NCBI RefSeq assembly: GCF_034140825.1
Contig: NC_089042.1
Span: forward strand, 26,379,001-26,443,000
Direction of reading: 5' to 3'
Length of the DNA: 64,000 nt
From: Oryza sativa Japonica Group
Taxonomy: Eukaryota; Streptophyta; Magnoliopsida; Poales; Poaceae
The position numbers were made by a program, and so were the translations under genes. Position 1 is the first letter of the stretch; every line of letters starts with the position of its first letter. The notes under the pieces are model-generated. The model saw only the letters and a program-made list of their open reading frames with translations. It did not search any database and was not told the DNA's origin. This document shows positions 1 to 11,563 of this stretch, piece by piece.

Positions 1-164
1 GCGGCGCGGCGGCCCGCGGCGAGGTCGTCCTCGTCGCGGAGCTTGAGGAGGTCGCGGAGGTTGCAGGACCCCGCGGCGGCGGTGGCGGCGGCCGTCCCCG
101 CGGGCCCCACGGCGGCCAGCTGGTCCGCCAGCGTGACACTCCGCCGCAGCACCCTCCCTTCCAT
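1..164 (-). CDS. N-terminus of an unrecognised protein (partial, runs off left edge)
   Basis: An open frame starts at an ATG at 164-162 on the minus strand and stays open to the window edge, giving about 54 residues. The protein begins MEGRVLRRSVTLADQ, continues through an Ala/Gly-rich stretch and then a charged segment, NLRDLLKLRDEDD. Very high GC content with G or C in third positions is typical of grass first exons. I do not recognise the family and assign no function. It lies on the same strand as the USP array, downstream of USP-1, with no sign that it belongs to the array. Confidence 0.55.
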   Translation of the reverse strand, partial: MEGRVLRRSVTLADQLAAVGPAGTAAATAAAGSCNLRDLLKLRDEDDLAAGRRA

Positions 165-660
165 GGATGGATCGAGCTCACTCTCTCGTTCTTGCTGCGG
201 CCAAGCCTGCCTCGCCGCGTGTGTCCGGACAAGGCGAGGGGGAGAGAGAGAAGCAGCTGCTGCTGCTGCTGCTTTGGGTTAATAAAAGCAAAGGAGGAAA
301 GGGAGGGAGGAGTGGTCGCTTGGATCTCGGCGAGGTGGGGGATTTTTCTTCATTTTGCGGGGGTTTTTGTTTGTCAATGTGTGCGCCGGTGCACGGCACG
401 GTTGCGTTTGGCGTAACCGGTTTTGGTTTGGTTTGGCAGGTGGTGGGGGTGGTGGTAATGGAGGGACGGATGGGGTGCGGCCGTGCGTGCGTGCGTGCGG
501 TCGGAGGCGTCGGCCGGAGACGGTTTCTGCGTGCCAATTTGGCCCAAATGGCACGAAACCAGCGTGCCAATTTGGCGGTGTACTGGGCTGTATGCCCGTA
601 GCCCACTTTGTTGGTCGTGGAACATGACGGCGATGATGATACTGCTGCATTGTCTGCCCA
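165..660 (-). promoter_or_regulatory. Probable 5' leader and promoter region of the partial left-edge gene
   Basis: This stretch lies upstream of the ATG at 164. It holds a CTG/CAG run near 256-276, GA-rich purine tracts, and a repeated GTGCCAATTTGG near 530 and 570. No TATA box could be assigned with confidence. Open frames here follow base composition and look like shadows. Confidence 0.3.
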
Positions 661-677
661 GTGTTCAAAAAAAAAAT

Positions 678-955
678 CGCTAGGTCCCGGTTTATAAAAA
701 CCGATCAATATTAACCTTTTTTAATACATTAAACAAAATTTATAAGTTTTTATTGGTTTTTGGTTGGTTTACGGTAAACTGATGAGGGGCAGTTTTCATT
801 TAAAAGTTTTTTTTAAAAAAAATATCGCCAAGTCCCGGTTTATAAAAACTAATCGAAATTAACTGTATTCTACTACGTTAAACAAAAGTCACCACTTTTT
901 ATTGGTTTCTGGTTGGTTTTCGGTAATACAATGAGGAGTGGTTTTCATTTAAAAA
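678..955. repeat. Two-copy tandem repeat, about 148 bp period
   Basis: AAGTCCCGGTTTATAAAA-type sequence begins near 681 and again near 828. Both copies go on with a TTTTTATTGGTTT block and GGTTTTCATTTAAAA. The copies differ by many substitutions, so the duplication is not recent. No coding potential is visible. Confidence 0.6.
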
Positions 956-959
956 CGGA

Positions 960-1610
960 AAGGTAAACCCTTCTCCTGACTCTCATCAGTGAGAGTTTCA
1001 ATGCGAGCTGCAGTATCCAGTAGACATCAGAATTGATTGAAAAAATGAAAGAAAACGATTAGAATCTGCCGCCGAATCCGCGAGGACAGAATCGAAGTTG
1101 CTATCCTGTATTGATTGATGCATCAGAACACCGAAATTCTAGGAGAGTTCCAAAGCAGCAAACGAGCAAGTACTACTCAAAGCATGCTGCACATTCTCCA
1201 TCAAGGAAACAAGAGGCCTGAAACAATGTTGCTTAGCTTGCACATCCAAAAATACTTGGGGGACCAAAGCTCAAGACATATCAAGTAGTAATATCGTTGT
1301 ATTTTCTACCTAGTGTAAAGCATTACCAAGCATTAGTACAGTCCTGTGTTCTTCTTCATTCTTTTCCAGGGAAGAAGAACACGTTCCTCATGAGAAAAAA
1401 AAAGGAGATTACGAATGTGATCAGACTAGCTGATTAAGAACACCGGCCACCATCTATTCAGCTGGGCAGGAACGTATTACAGTCAATTTGCAGGTCCTAC
1501 AATGACTCAGCCAAAGCAAACAAAATTGGACTTGATCACGACGTCTACTGAATGGATCCTTGTCCATCCAAAGAATGCTTGCTAATCTAACAAATTTACT
1601 TCCTTCGACG
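960..1610 (-). other. 3' flank of USP-1, part of the duplicated unit
   Basis: No gene is seen here. From about 1190 the sequence matches the 3' flank of USP-2 (about 7510-7907) closely, including the CTTGCACATCCAAAAA and GCATTACCAA...CATTAGTACAGTCCTG blocks. The duplicated unit that made USP-1 and USP-2 therefore included about 0.4 kb downstream of the stop codon. It probably contains the 3' UTR. Confidence 0.5.
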
Positions 1611-4600
1611 TTAGCCTCCAATTCTCTCATAGAAGAAAAGAGAGGCCTCGCACTTGAGAACTTCTTCTAGAGATACTTGTCTGATGTCGGTATCACTTGC
1701 ACGATACCAAGGGGAAGTGCCACCGTCAGGCTGCTCTTGATTTGGTCTCACGTAAGCAACCATGTGCCCTGAACTGGTGCTGGGGCCAATGTGTTCAATG
1801 ACACCGACTAGGTGATAGCTGGAATTGTCTTTGTCCTCAGAACTGAAGGTTACAGAAAAACAAAAGCAATCAAACTAGATGTTAGGCATGGTTATTTTGA
1901 TCTCATATCCTCAATGCTGCATATTGCTAACAAGAATCTCATATCCTCAAACATTTAACGAATAAAGGCCCTTTAATGAATTTCAACATGCCATTAAAAC
2001 ATGTTGGTGCGAAGGCTGGGATATTTATTTCAGTACCTAAAAAATCTATATAATTATACCCTTCTAATGCCAAATACTAAAACCAGAATAAGGCCAAACT
2101 AATATTTTTGAAAAAATGCATTTGGAGGCACCTAATCACCTACAAACAAAAAGGCAGTCATCTCTAAAACATAATAATTCTGATTTTCTAATGAGATGTA
2201 TCAGTAAAGCTAGTCAAAATATACAAACAAGAAAAATTGCTTACTGTGAATCATAAATTTATTGGAACTGCCACATGCTTATATAGATATTGCCATGCAG
2301 AAATGCTAATATGCAATACCTGGGGTCCATGAACTGTCCTACATCAAGGATCTCCTCAAAGTTCACGTGTCCTCTAACTTTACCAGTCTCCTTGGATCTC
2401 TTCAGATGAATGGCCAATACAGGTGGCAGCTTGTTAATAACACGAGTTTGAATCCCACCTTGATTCCTATTTTCCCGCTCTTTTTGTTTTGCATCCACTT
2501 GGTCTGCACTATGATCCACCTTTACTTGTTTCCACTTACCCTGATCTAGACTGCTGGTATTTTCCTGGCCACTCAACAGGTCGTCCGGTTCCTCAGCTGG
2601 AAGGCAACTAGATACAGCTTCTTGAACACGTTCATGGCAATCAGTTTTTTTGTTGGCTATGTTATCAGAGGCCAAGTCTTGTTCACCATGGATCATCCCA
2701 GAAGTGATTTTGTTATGGCTTGGTGGTCGACCTCGGCTGCGCAATGAGTATGTGTGCTTGACAGGAGGTAGTGTGTTGATTCCTTCAGTAATGCTGTCCA
2801 TTGCGAGCATAGCTTTACGTTCTGAATCAGAACCATGTGGTTGCTTACTTGAAGTGCATTCTAGTGCCAAACTTTCCAAATTTTTAGATTGCTCGCTCTG
2901 GCGTGCTACCTTGTCCAACTGCACAGTCTGATCTCTGTCAATTATTGTGTTTTCGTTGGTGCTTGCCATTATCTGTTCACCATCTTTACTACCAGTGGTG
3001 CTCAGATGGTGAGAAACTCCAGAACAGTTATCACATCTCCATTCCAGCAGCTCTTCTTTAAAAAATAGTGCTAGGCACTCTTCAATCGATGCAAGAGAGT
3101 CGTTATCCTTTGCCTTGCCATAAGCCATATTGCTAAACTGAGCTTTCCCCTTGTCTTCTGAAGCACCTTCTACAGAGCAAGCATTTTTCTTGGCTTCTAT
3201 ACTAACTTGGGGCTCACCGGACGTATTCTCAAAACCAGCATTGTCATTTTGCCCTAAATCATCAGCCTTACTTGGCGAGCGCTGTTCCACTTCAACAGAA
3301 TCTGCAGAATCAAGCATATATAAGGCTATAATTTATCTGCATCAGCAACAACACACAACCATCAACCTCCATTCTCTACGATCTGAAGCTGCCTTTCTTC
3401 GAGAATCACCATACTTGATTAAGTAAACCAACCTTCTAGAGCAAAATTTTATGTATGAAGACAAGGACTTAACAAATAAACAGTCTTCCACTCTAAGGTC
3501 TTAACTGCTAGACTACGACAAACAACTCTGCCATGCTAACAGTGCTCAAATATCATACTTCTTTTATGTAGCCATCCTGAAGGTTTACTAGATATTTCTT
3601 CAGTCCATGTGTTAGTAAGTCCTTACAAATTTTTCTCTGTTTGACTAGAATTGGAGCTCCATTCCGAAAAAAGTGCCCGTTTTCTCGTTATGATGAGAAA
3701 AACAATGGTGGTGTGACTACAATACTCCTCTGTTTCTTTCATTTATTCCTCAAAAGATGTACATGGTCTGGGAAACCCTCTATACCTGCATATCTGTTCA
3801 AAAATGTTCTCTCTCCTTTTATTTAGAAACACAATGCATAAACTTACCACCATCCAAAGGCTCAGATGTTTTCTCTTTGTCCACATCTCCCAGTTCTAAA
3901 CTAGCGATATGAGAAACACTGCCTTCAGCAATTGCTTTGACAATTTCGGTGTTACTCGTGTCAACCTCTGGGAATAGTTTGATACCAGTCTTCTCTCGAG
4001 ACATGCAACTTATGTCCCTTGGTGGCGATGCAATACTTTTTGGCGGAGGCCTCTCTGATGGCAGTGGAACTGAGAGCTCATACATTACTTCATGGGAAAC
4101 TGAATTATATGAGCAATGGCTGCAGGAAATGGTAGCAGACAGTTGAACACGAAAAATGGAATCAACAACTGTAGGAGATACTGGAGGCACCATTGACTTC
4201 TCCTCCTTATCCAATTCATTGAGTAAAAAGCAAAGCAATTCATGGCTATCTTGCATATCACTGCTTATGAACCGTGCATCCAAAACACGAATACAAGCAA
4301 AGAACTTCGTGGGGTTCAGTTGGAGTTGTGCGTTATCAACGTTGTTTACCTCCTGAAAGAGCTCTTTCAGTTCATAACCAAGGATATACGAAGGAGCATC
4401 TGGTGCTAACATCCTTGCCCGCAGCTTGCCAAGCACAAATAGGCACTGCAACAACGCATTGATGTAGCAAGTGTTTCCAAGATTCGGCATCCCTCTGATA
4501 ACACAGCCATGCCCCTTCACTAATCCAGATTCTTGACCAAATAATTCCTTGCCAAACACCATCCCCTGCTCAACAGTCGGTGCACTGAGGGTCAAGTCAA

Positions 4601-5513
4601 ATTCACATTTGAAGCAGTACCCCTTATATGGATCACTGTACCACAAACCAACCCAATGGTGTTCAAACTTCCGCGCATGCAGCCGGGCATGTCCATGCGG
4701 TTTTTTCTTGGCCTCAGCTCTAGTGCAGAAATGCTTGTTGCATCCCGTGCACACCATGATACGGGTCCTCCCATTGATCTTACACCCGGGATGTTGGCAC
4801 GCCGGAATGTTCTTGGAGGTGGTGACCTCTGACACAATCAGAGTAACGTCTTCCTCGTCCAATAAGTGTCTGCATTCCGTTCTGTCGCTTTCTGATTCCG
4901 TGTCATCGACCTCCATATTCAGACAACGTTCACAAATGAAGCAGTACAGAGTGTCCGGTTTACTGAACAATGCAGCGACACAATGCTGCTCCAGATCGGC
5001 GTGCCACCGGGCGTGTCCCTGCGGCTTGTCCATGGTCCCGTCCCCAATGCAGAAAGGCAAGCTGCAATCGATGCACACCAAGATACTGCTCTTTTCCACC
5101 TTGTTCTCACACAGGTAATGCTCACACCTCGCGGCGAACTTGGAGGACCTGAGCTTTGATATGAACTGTACCATGTCTTCCTCAAAACGTACGAAGTGGG
5201 CACATAACTCCTCATCGGTGTTGCTGGTCGTCGCCGCCGCCTTCTCTCCCGGCTTGCTCGCCCCCGGCAAAGCCAGGTCGCCGCATCCGGGATCGGGTAC
5301 GGCCGGAGCAAGCAGGTTCAGGTCCAGGTCCAGGCGGGGGGCTTTGAGCGGCCTCCCCTTGCTCGCCTTCTCTTCCGGCTTGCTCGCCTCCGGCGAAGCC
5401 GTGTCGCCGCATCCGGGATCGGGCACGGCCGCAGCAAACAGATCCAGGTTCAGGTCCAAATCCAGGCAGGGGGCATTGAGCGGCCTCCCCTTGCTCGCCT
5501 TCTCCTCGTCCAT
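1611..5513 (-). CDS. USP-1: USP16/45-like ubiquitin-specific protease with two zf-UBP domains
   Basis: Cysteine protease predicted to remove ubiquitin from substrates; the USP16/USP45 group includes a histone H2A deubiquitinase in animals. Coding exons are 5513-3848, 3301-2320 and 1842-1611, with matching phases, giving 959 residues. The ATG at 5513 follows a leader-intron acceptor (CCTAG at 5519) and matches the start in other copies. Two zf-UBP fingers (about residues 100-200 and 205-325) precede the Cys box GNTCYINALLQCL, with catalytic Cys near 349 (codon 4469-4467). MQDSHELL follows. The zinc ribbon is split between SCSHC (exon 1) and CDNC (exon 2). Exon 3 has SGHMVAYVR (catalytic His) and WYRASDTDI (Asp). 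All catalytic residues are present. It is the longest copy, through an N-terminal repeat and a longer exon 2 linker. Confidence 0.85.
5250..5507 (-). repeat. Duplicated 42-44 residue N-terminal module in USP-1 with LxLxL motifs
   Basis: Residues 3-46 and 47-88 of USP-1 are near-identical. Each starts EEKASKGRPL, contains LDLDLNL, and ends PDPGCGD...ASKP. LDLDLNL fits the LxLxL/DLN form of the plant EAR repression motif. Other copies have only one reduced version of the module; USP-2, for example, has DLDPLAAATPDPGCG. The duplication is therefore specific to USP-1. Whether the motif works as EAR is inference. Confidence 0.6.
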
Positions 5514-6170
5514 CCCGCCTAGGGGAGCAAGAACCACAAGAAAGAATCGAGTTAATCCATCCATAAAATCCACAACGAATCAACACAAGCCATACGAAGA
5601 TTAGCATGAAACAAGAAGGCTAAACGATACAGGCAAATCATCAAACAGGTTGGCCGTTAGGCGAGGACGACCAATCCAATTCCAACAACCTCGACGCCAC
5701 GAACCGTAGTCATACTAGGGTGAACTACGAGAGCTCAACAAGCGGGAAAACCACGAAGAACATTCCGGCGAGGAACCACGAACGCCGCGCCGCCGCGGAT
5801 TCCGGCACCAAGTAAAACCCCCACCCCAACCCCCACCGCCACCGCCACAACTACCACCATCACCAACAACAACAACCGAGCGATCGGCCCCGCGTCGGCG
5901 ACGAACAGAGGGATTTGGGGGGGAAGAAATGGAGGGGAAAACTCACCGGAGGATGCGAGGAGGGGCACGGAATCGGCCGGCGCGCGAGCCGCGGCGTCCT
6001 GCGACGACGACGACGACGACGAGGCCGAGGAGTTGGGAGGGAGACGGTGACGTGGCGTTGGGCGGGTTGGGTGGTGGTGGGCTTTTGGGCGTGTGAATGC
6101 TTCTGATCCATTTGGCTTAAATAGCCAGGAGGGGAAATCAAGGCCCGGCCCAGTAGGTGTCAACCCTCTA
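5514..6170 (-). promoter_or_regulatory. USP-1 leader exon, leader intron and promoter
   Basis: On the minus strand a leader exon ends at 5947 with donor CCG|GTGAGT. A leader intron runs to the acceptor at 5519, five bases before the ATG. The leader is GC-rich with GAC/GTC runs. An AAATCAAGGCCCGGCCCAGTAGG block near 6135-6158 is shared with USP-2 and carries GGCCCA (site II-like) motifs. The transcription start is not located. Confidence 0.5.
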
Positions 6171-6394
6171 ACAGGCTGGGCTGATCCAAACCAAGGTCCT
6201 GAGTAACACGACCTTAAGTTCTAAGTTTAGAAGTGAATTTCAAATTAGATTATTTATAAGAGGCTAAGTTCCTAATTTAAAAGATTCATTAGGTTGTTTG
6301 ATGGGCTAAGTTCCCGATTTAAGACTATATATTTAAATGGATATAGAGGCCGGATAAAAAATACTCTTCTCCACAAAAAAAAAAAAAAGAGAAA
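6171..6394. other. Short intergenic stretch
   Basis: AT-rich sequence with loosely repeated GGCTAAGTTC(C)TAATTTA-type segments near 6210-6320 and an A-run at 6376-6388. No gene or clear mobile element is visible. Confidence 0.3.
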
Positions 6395-7300
6395 TAGCCA
6401 CTATCCTGCTGCTGATGGTTTGCTCTCACACAAGCAACGGAGAGCTCAATATCCACTGTGGTCAGTTATATATAAACTTCAATGAATTGAGTCTGGCAAC
6501 CGTGAATCGTGATGGGTGATATCATATAAAAACGAACCAAGAGTTGCTCTACTGATGTAGACTGACTCTAAGCTATAACGGGTTAAGAAGAGCATAACAT
6601 ACACAAGGCCCAAGTTGGAGGGATGCAGTTTATCTACTGCAGCTTTAGAATGCCTATTCACTTTACTGCCCATGATATTACAGTCACACTTGCCTCAAGG
6701 CTAATTATGCAGCTCCTCCAAACAAATGTTTTGATCATAGATAGAACATGGGGTTTTTTTTTGTTTCTATTTCATTAACCTAAACCATGCTATTCTGCCA
6801 GAAAGAAGCAAAGGGCAGTTCTTCATGGCAACAGAGAATTGTCCCTACGGCGAGCTGCTATGGCGCTCCAGGGCCCCCTCGTGCGTCCGCTTCTTCATGT
6901 GGATTGCGCTGAAAGATCGGTGCCTCACTGCTGACAACTTTGACCGACCCGGCAAAAAAAGAAAAAAGAAGAAAAGAAAAGGAGAGCAAAGGGCAGGACA
7001 GCGCTATCATAAGTCGAAAACATGTTTCTATGCTAAAGAAAACAAGCAAACCATGCCAGGAAAATTCATTTGTGCACCACTGTGGAAGCATGGTTACTTT
7101 GATTTACTGGTTTATTTCGACAAACAAAAACAAATGTGCACACAGTATGCAATAATTCACATGCTCAATGCATTCAGGTTTTATATTGGCTATGCTGCAA
7201 GGTACTCCTACCACAACTCATCCCTAAAGTGTATCCTTTGGTATCTGTGTCCACTGCGGGTTTCTGTTCAAAATCGCTGGATAGCTCACATTGTGGGATC
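6395..7300 (-). pseudogene. Rearranged relic of a USP copy, closest to USP-3
   Basis: Segment 6404-6450 resembles USP-3 exon 3 around 13446-13500 (CCTGCTGCTGATGGTTTGCTCTCAC). It joins directly to sequence like USP-3 intron 2 (CAATGAATTGAGTCTGGCA near 6480, matching about 14033, then ACACAAGGCCC and TTTAGAATGCCTATTCAC). At about 7165 it jumps into exon 2 sequence (CATTCAGGTTTTATATTGGCTATGCTGCAAG, matching about 14876). The remaining exons are missing and no usable frame remains. It records another duplicated copy, since deleted, between USP-1 and USP-2. Confidence 0.75.
6819..6984 (+). mobile_element. Truncated LINE-like insertion carrying a zf-RVT fragment
   Basis: The insert lies between two copies of AGCAAAGGGCAG (6807-6818 and 6985-6996), which fits a 12-bp target-site duplication. 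It ends in an A-rich tract. The read frame gives ENCPYGELLWRSRAP, then SCVRFFMWIALKDRCLTADN, resembling the reverse-transcriptase zinc-binding (zf-RVT) domain near the C-terminus of plant LINE ORF2. The same position is uninterrupted in the introns of USP-3, -4 and -5 (for example 14325-14350). The piece is short, cut at both ends, and not functional. Confidence 0.6.
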
Positions 7301-7907
7301 TGGCCCGGTTTCTGCGGAATCTAGCCCAAATCGGAGAGGCCAGAGGCTGGAGGTCCCAAAGTGGAGATGCAAATAAACACATTACAAGTATCCACCGTCC
7401 AGAACACCGTCCAGACTGGAGAGGATTTGTTCACCAGAGATTCCAGTCATCCTTTCTTGTTTGATCCATCAGAACACCAGAAACTGTAGGGGACTTCCAA
7501 AGCAGCAAGCAAGCAAGTACTCAAAGCATGCTGCACATGGTCCATCTAGGAAATTATATGCCTGAAACCATGTCGCTTAGCTTGCACATCCAAAAAAATT
7601 GGGGGACTAAAGCTCAAGATATATCAAGTAATATCGTTCTGTATTTTAGACCTATTGTAAAGCATTATCAATCATTAGTACAGTCCTGCTCATTTACAAA
7701 TGGCACATGTCCTATTCCTTCATTCTTATTCCAGGAAAAGAAGTACGTTCCTCATGAACAAAAAGGAGATTATGAATGCGATCTATTTGCAGTCCTACAA
7801 TGACTCAGCCAAAGCAACAAAATTGGACTTGATCATGACGTCTACTGAATGGATCTTTGTCCATCCAAAGAATGTTTGCTAATCTAACCAATTTACTTCC
7901 TTGGACG
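7301..7907 (-). other. 3' flank of USP-2
   Basis: From about 7440 the sequence matches the USP-1 3' flank and probably includes the 3' UTR. No separate gene is visible. Confidence 0.5.
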
Positions 7908-10900
7908 TTAGCCTCCAATCCTCTCGTAGAAGAAAAGGGAGGCCTCGCACTTGAGAACTTCTTCTAGAGATACTTGTCTGATGTTTGTATCACTTGCACA
8001 ATACCATGGAGAAGGGCCACCGTGAGGTTGCTCTTGATTCGGTCTCACGTAAGCAACCATGTGCCCTGATCTGGTGCTGGGGCCAATGTGTTCAATGACA
8101 CCTACAAGGTGATAGCTGGAATTGTCTTTGTCCTCAGAACTGAAGGTTACAGAAAACAAAAGCAATCAAACAATACTCTCAGATATAAACAAATACGATT
8201 AATCAAAACTGCATAATAGTGCAAGGATAAAACATTTAACGAATGAAGGCCCTTCAATGAATTTCAACATACCACTGAAAGATGTAAGGATTATCTATAC
8301 GATTATATGCATTTGCCAGTGCAAAGGCTGGGATATTTATTCAGTATCTAAAAGCTTTATATGATTATAACCCTTATAATAACAAAAGTACTAAAATCAG
8401 AAAAAGCCAAACCAATATATTTCAACAAATTCATTTGGAGGCACTTAACCACCTACAAACATAATGGCAGTGATATCTAAAGCATAATAAAATTCTGATT
8501 TTCTAACAAAATGTATTAGTAAAGCTAGTCAAAATATACAAACAAGAAAAAAACTACTTGCTTACTGTGAATCATAAATTTATTGGAACTGGCACATGCT
8601 TATATAGATATTGTCATGCATAAATGCCAATAGTCAATACCTGGGGTCCATGAACTGTCCTACATCAAGGATCTCCTCAAAGCTCACGTGTCCTCTAACT
8701 TTACCAGTCAGCTGGGATCTTTTCAGATGAATGGCAAACACAGGTGGCAGCTTGTTAATAAAACGAGTTTGAATCCCACCTTGATACCTATCCTCCCGCT
8801 CCTTTTGGTTTGGACCCACTTGGTCTGCACTATGATCTAGCTTTACTTGATCTAGAGAGCTGGCATTTTGACCCTGGCCACTCAACTGGTTGGCCAGTTC
8901 CTCAGCTGCAAGGCAGCTAGGTACAACTTCTTGAACACCTTCATGGCATTCATTTTTTTTGTTGGCTGTGTTATCAGAGGCCAAGTCTTGTTCACCACTG
9001 TCCAAATTGCTAGATTGCTCGCTTTGGCATGCTATCTTGTCCGACTGCTCAGTTTGATCTCCATCAACTATTTTATTCTCACTGGTGCTTGCCATCATCT
9101 GTTCACTATCTTTACCACTAGTGGTGCTCCTACGGCGAGCAATTTCAGAACAGTTCTCACATTTCCATTCCACCATCTCAGCTTCAAAATGCAGTTCTAG
9201 GCACTCCTCAATCGATGCAAGAGAGTTGTTATCCTTCGCCTTGCCATAAGCCATATTGCTAAACTGAGCTTTCCCCTTGTCTTCTGCAGAACCTTCTACA
9301 GAGCAAACGTTTTTCTTGGCTTCTATACTAACTTCTGGCTCACTGGGCGTATACTCAAGACCAGCATTGTAATTTTTCCCTAAATCATCAGCCTTAGTTG
9401 GCGCCTGAATAATCTCCCCTGGGACCTCATCCTTCTGAATTTGGGAAGGAACATGTACACCATCCTTGCTTTGCGAGTGCTGTTCCACTTCAACAGAATC
9501 TGCAGAATCAAGCATATATAAGGCTATAATTTATCTGCATCAGCAACAACATACAACCATCAACCTTCATTCTCTACGATCTGAAGCTGCATTTCTTCGA
9601 GAATCTCCGTACTTGATTAAGTAAACCAACCTTCTAGAGCAAAATTTTGTGTATGAAGACAAGGACTCAACAAATAAACAATCTTCCACTCCAAGCTCTT
9701 AATTGCTACACTACGACAAACAACTCTTCCATGCTAACACTGCTCAAACGTCATGCTTCTTTTATGTAGCCATCCTGAAGGTTTTCCATATATTTCTTCA
9801 CTCCATGTGTTTAGCAAGCCCTCACAACTTTTTCTGTCTAACTAGAATTGGGGATCCATTCCAAAAAAAATGTATGTTTTCTCTTTATGATGAGAAAAAT
9901 AATGGTGGTGTGATTACAATATTCCTTAGTTTCTTGCATTCAATCCTCAAAAGATGTATATGGTCTGCACAATCCTCTATACCTGCATATCTGTTTAAAA
10001 ATGTTCTCTCTTCTTTTATTTAGAAACAGGATGCATGAACTTACCAACTTCCAAAGGCTCAGATGGTTTTTCTTTGTCCACATCTCCCAGATCTAAACCA
10101 GTGATATGAGAATCACGTCCTTCAGCAATTGCATGAACAATTTCGGTGTTACTCATGTCAACCTTTGGGAATAGTTTGATACCAATCTTCTCTCGAGACA
10201 TGCAACTTATGTTCCTTGATGGCAGTGGAACTGATAGATCATACATTACTTCATGAGAAACTGAATTATATGAGCAACGCCTGCAGGATATGGTAGCAGA
10301 TAGCTGAACACGAAAAATGGAATCAACAACTGTAGTAGACACTGCAGGAATCATTGACTTCTCCTCCTTTTCCAATTGATTCTGTACAAAGCAAAGCAAT
10401 TCATAGCTATCTTCCATATCACTGCCTGCAAATTGTGCATTCAACATACGAACACGATCCAAGAACTTCGTCGGGTTCAGTGGGCGTTGTGCATTATTCA
10501 CACTGTTTACCTCCTGAAAGAGCTCTTTTAGTGCGCTACCCACGAACCCAGAAGGAGCATCTGATGCTAACATCCTTGCCCGCAGTTTTTCAAGCACAAA
10601 GAGGCACTGCAATAACGCATTCACGTAGCAAGTGTTCCCAAGATTCGGAATCCCTCTGATAACACAGCCATGCCTCTTTGCTAATCCAGATTCTTGATCA
10701 AATGCCTCCTTGCCAAACACCATCCCCCTCTCAGCATTCGGTGCACCTAGGATCCATTCGAATTCACATTTGAAGCAGTACCCCATATATGGATTACTGT
10801 ACCACAAACCAACCCAATGGTGTTCACACTTCTGGGCATGCAGACGGGCATGTCCATACGGTTTTTTCATGGCCTCAGCTCTAGTGCAGAAATGCTTGTT

Positions 10901-11563
10901 GCATCCTGTGCAAACCATGATATGGGTATTCCCAGTGATCGTACACCCGGGATGTTGGCACGCCGGAACGTTCTTGGAGGCGAAGATCTCTGACACGATC
11001 AGAGTGATTTCTTCCTCATCCAATACAAAGTGTTCGCATCCCACTTGGTCGCTGCTGCTGTCACTTTCTGCCTCCATGTCACTCATCTCCAAGTTCAGAC
11101 AACGTTCACAAATGAAGCAGTACAGAGTATCCGGTTTACTGAACAACGCAGCAACACAATGCTTCTCCAGATGAGCGTAGAATTGGGCGTGTTCCTGGGC
11201 GTGTCCCTGCGGCTTGTTCATGGTCCCGTCCCCAATGCAGAAAGGCAAGCTGCAGTCGATGCACACCATGATACTGCTCTTGTCCACCTTGCTATCGCAC
11301 ATGAGACGCTGACAACTCGGGGTGAACTTGGAGGCCATGAGCCTTGATACGAACATTGCCATGTCTTCCTCGAAACGTTCTAAGTGGGGGCATAACCCTT
11401 CCTCGGTGTTGCTGGTCGGCGCCGCCGCCTTCTCCTTAGGCTTGCTCACCTCCGGCGGAGCCGTCTCGCCGCATCCGGGATCGGGCGTGGCCGCAGCCAG
11501 CGGGTCCAGGTCCTTGCGGGGGGATTTGAGCGGCCTCCCCTTGCTCGCCTTGTCGTCGTCCAT
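7908..11563 (-). CDS. USP-2: USP16/45-like ubiquitin-specific protease with two zf-UBP domains
   Basis: Coding exons are 11563-10045, 9499-8641 and 8139-7908; phases agree and give 869 residues. The ATG at 11563 lies five bases inside the acceptor CCCAG|GCGTGATG. It is the nearest relative of USP-1: exons, introns and both flanks align. Two zf-UBP fingers are seen, the first with CDSKVDKSSIMVCIDC and the second with MVCTGCNKHFC. The Cys box is NLGNTCYVNALLQCL; exon 3 has SGHMVAYVR and WYCASDTNI, so the triad looks intact. One oddity is MEDSYELL where most USPs have the QDxHE motif, with Tyr for His. It lacks the repeated N-terminal module and about 35 residues of linker present in USP-1. Confidence 0.85.

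Noticed and set aside
43-708. Several overlapping frames on both strands near the left edge
   Set aside because: Low-complexity, composition-driven, and not matching any family I recognise. Only the minus-strand frame ending at 164 starts like a protein.
6825-7376. 183-codon plus-strand frame
   Set aside because: It runs from the zf-RVT fragment into antisense USP relic sequence, so only the first 45 residues have meaning.
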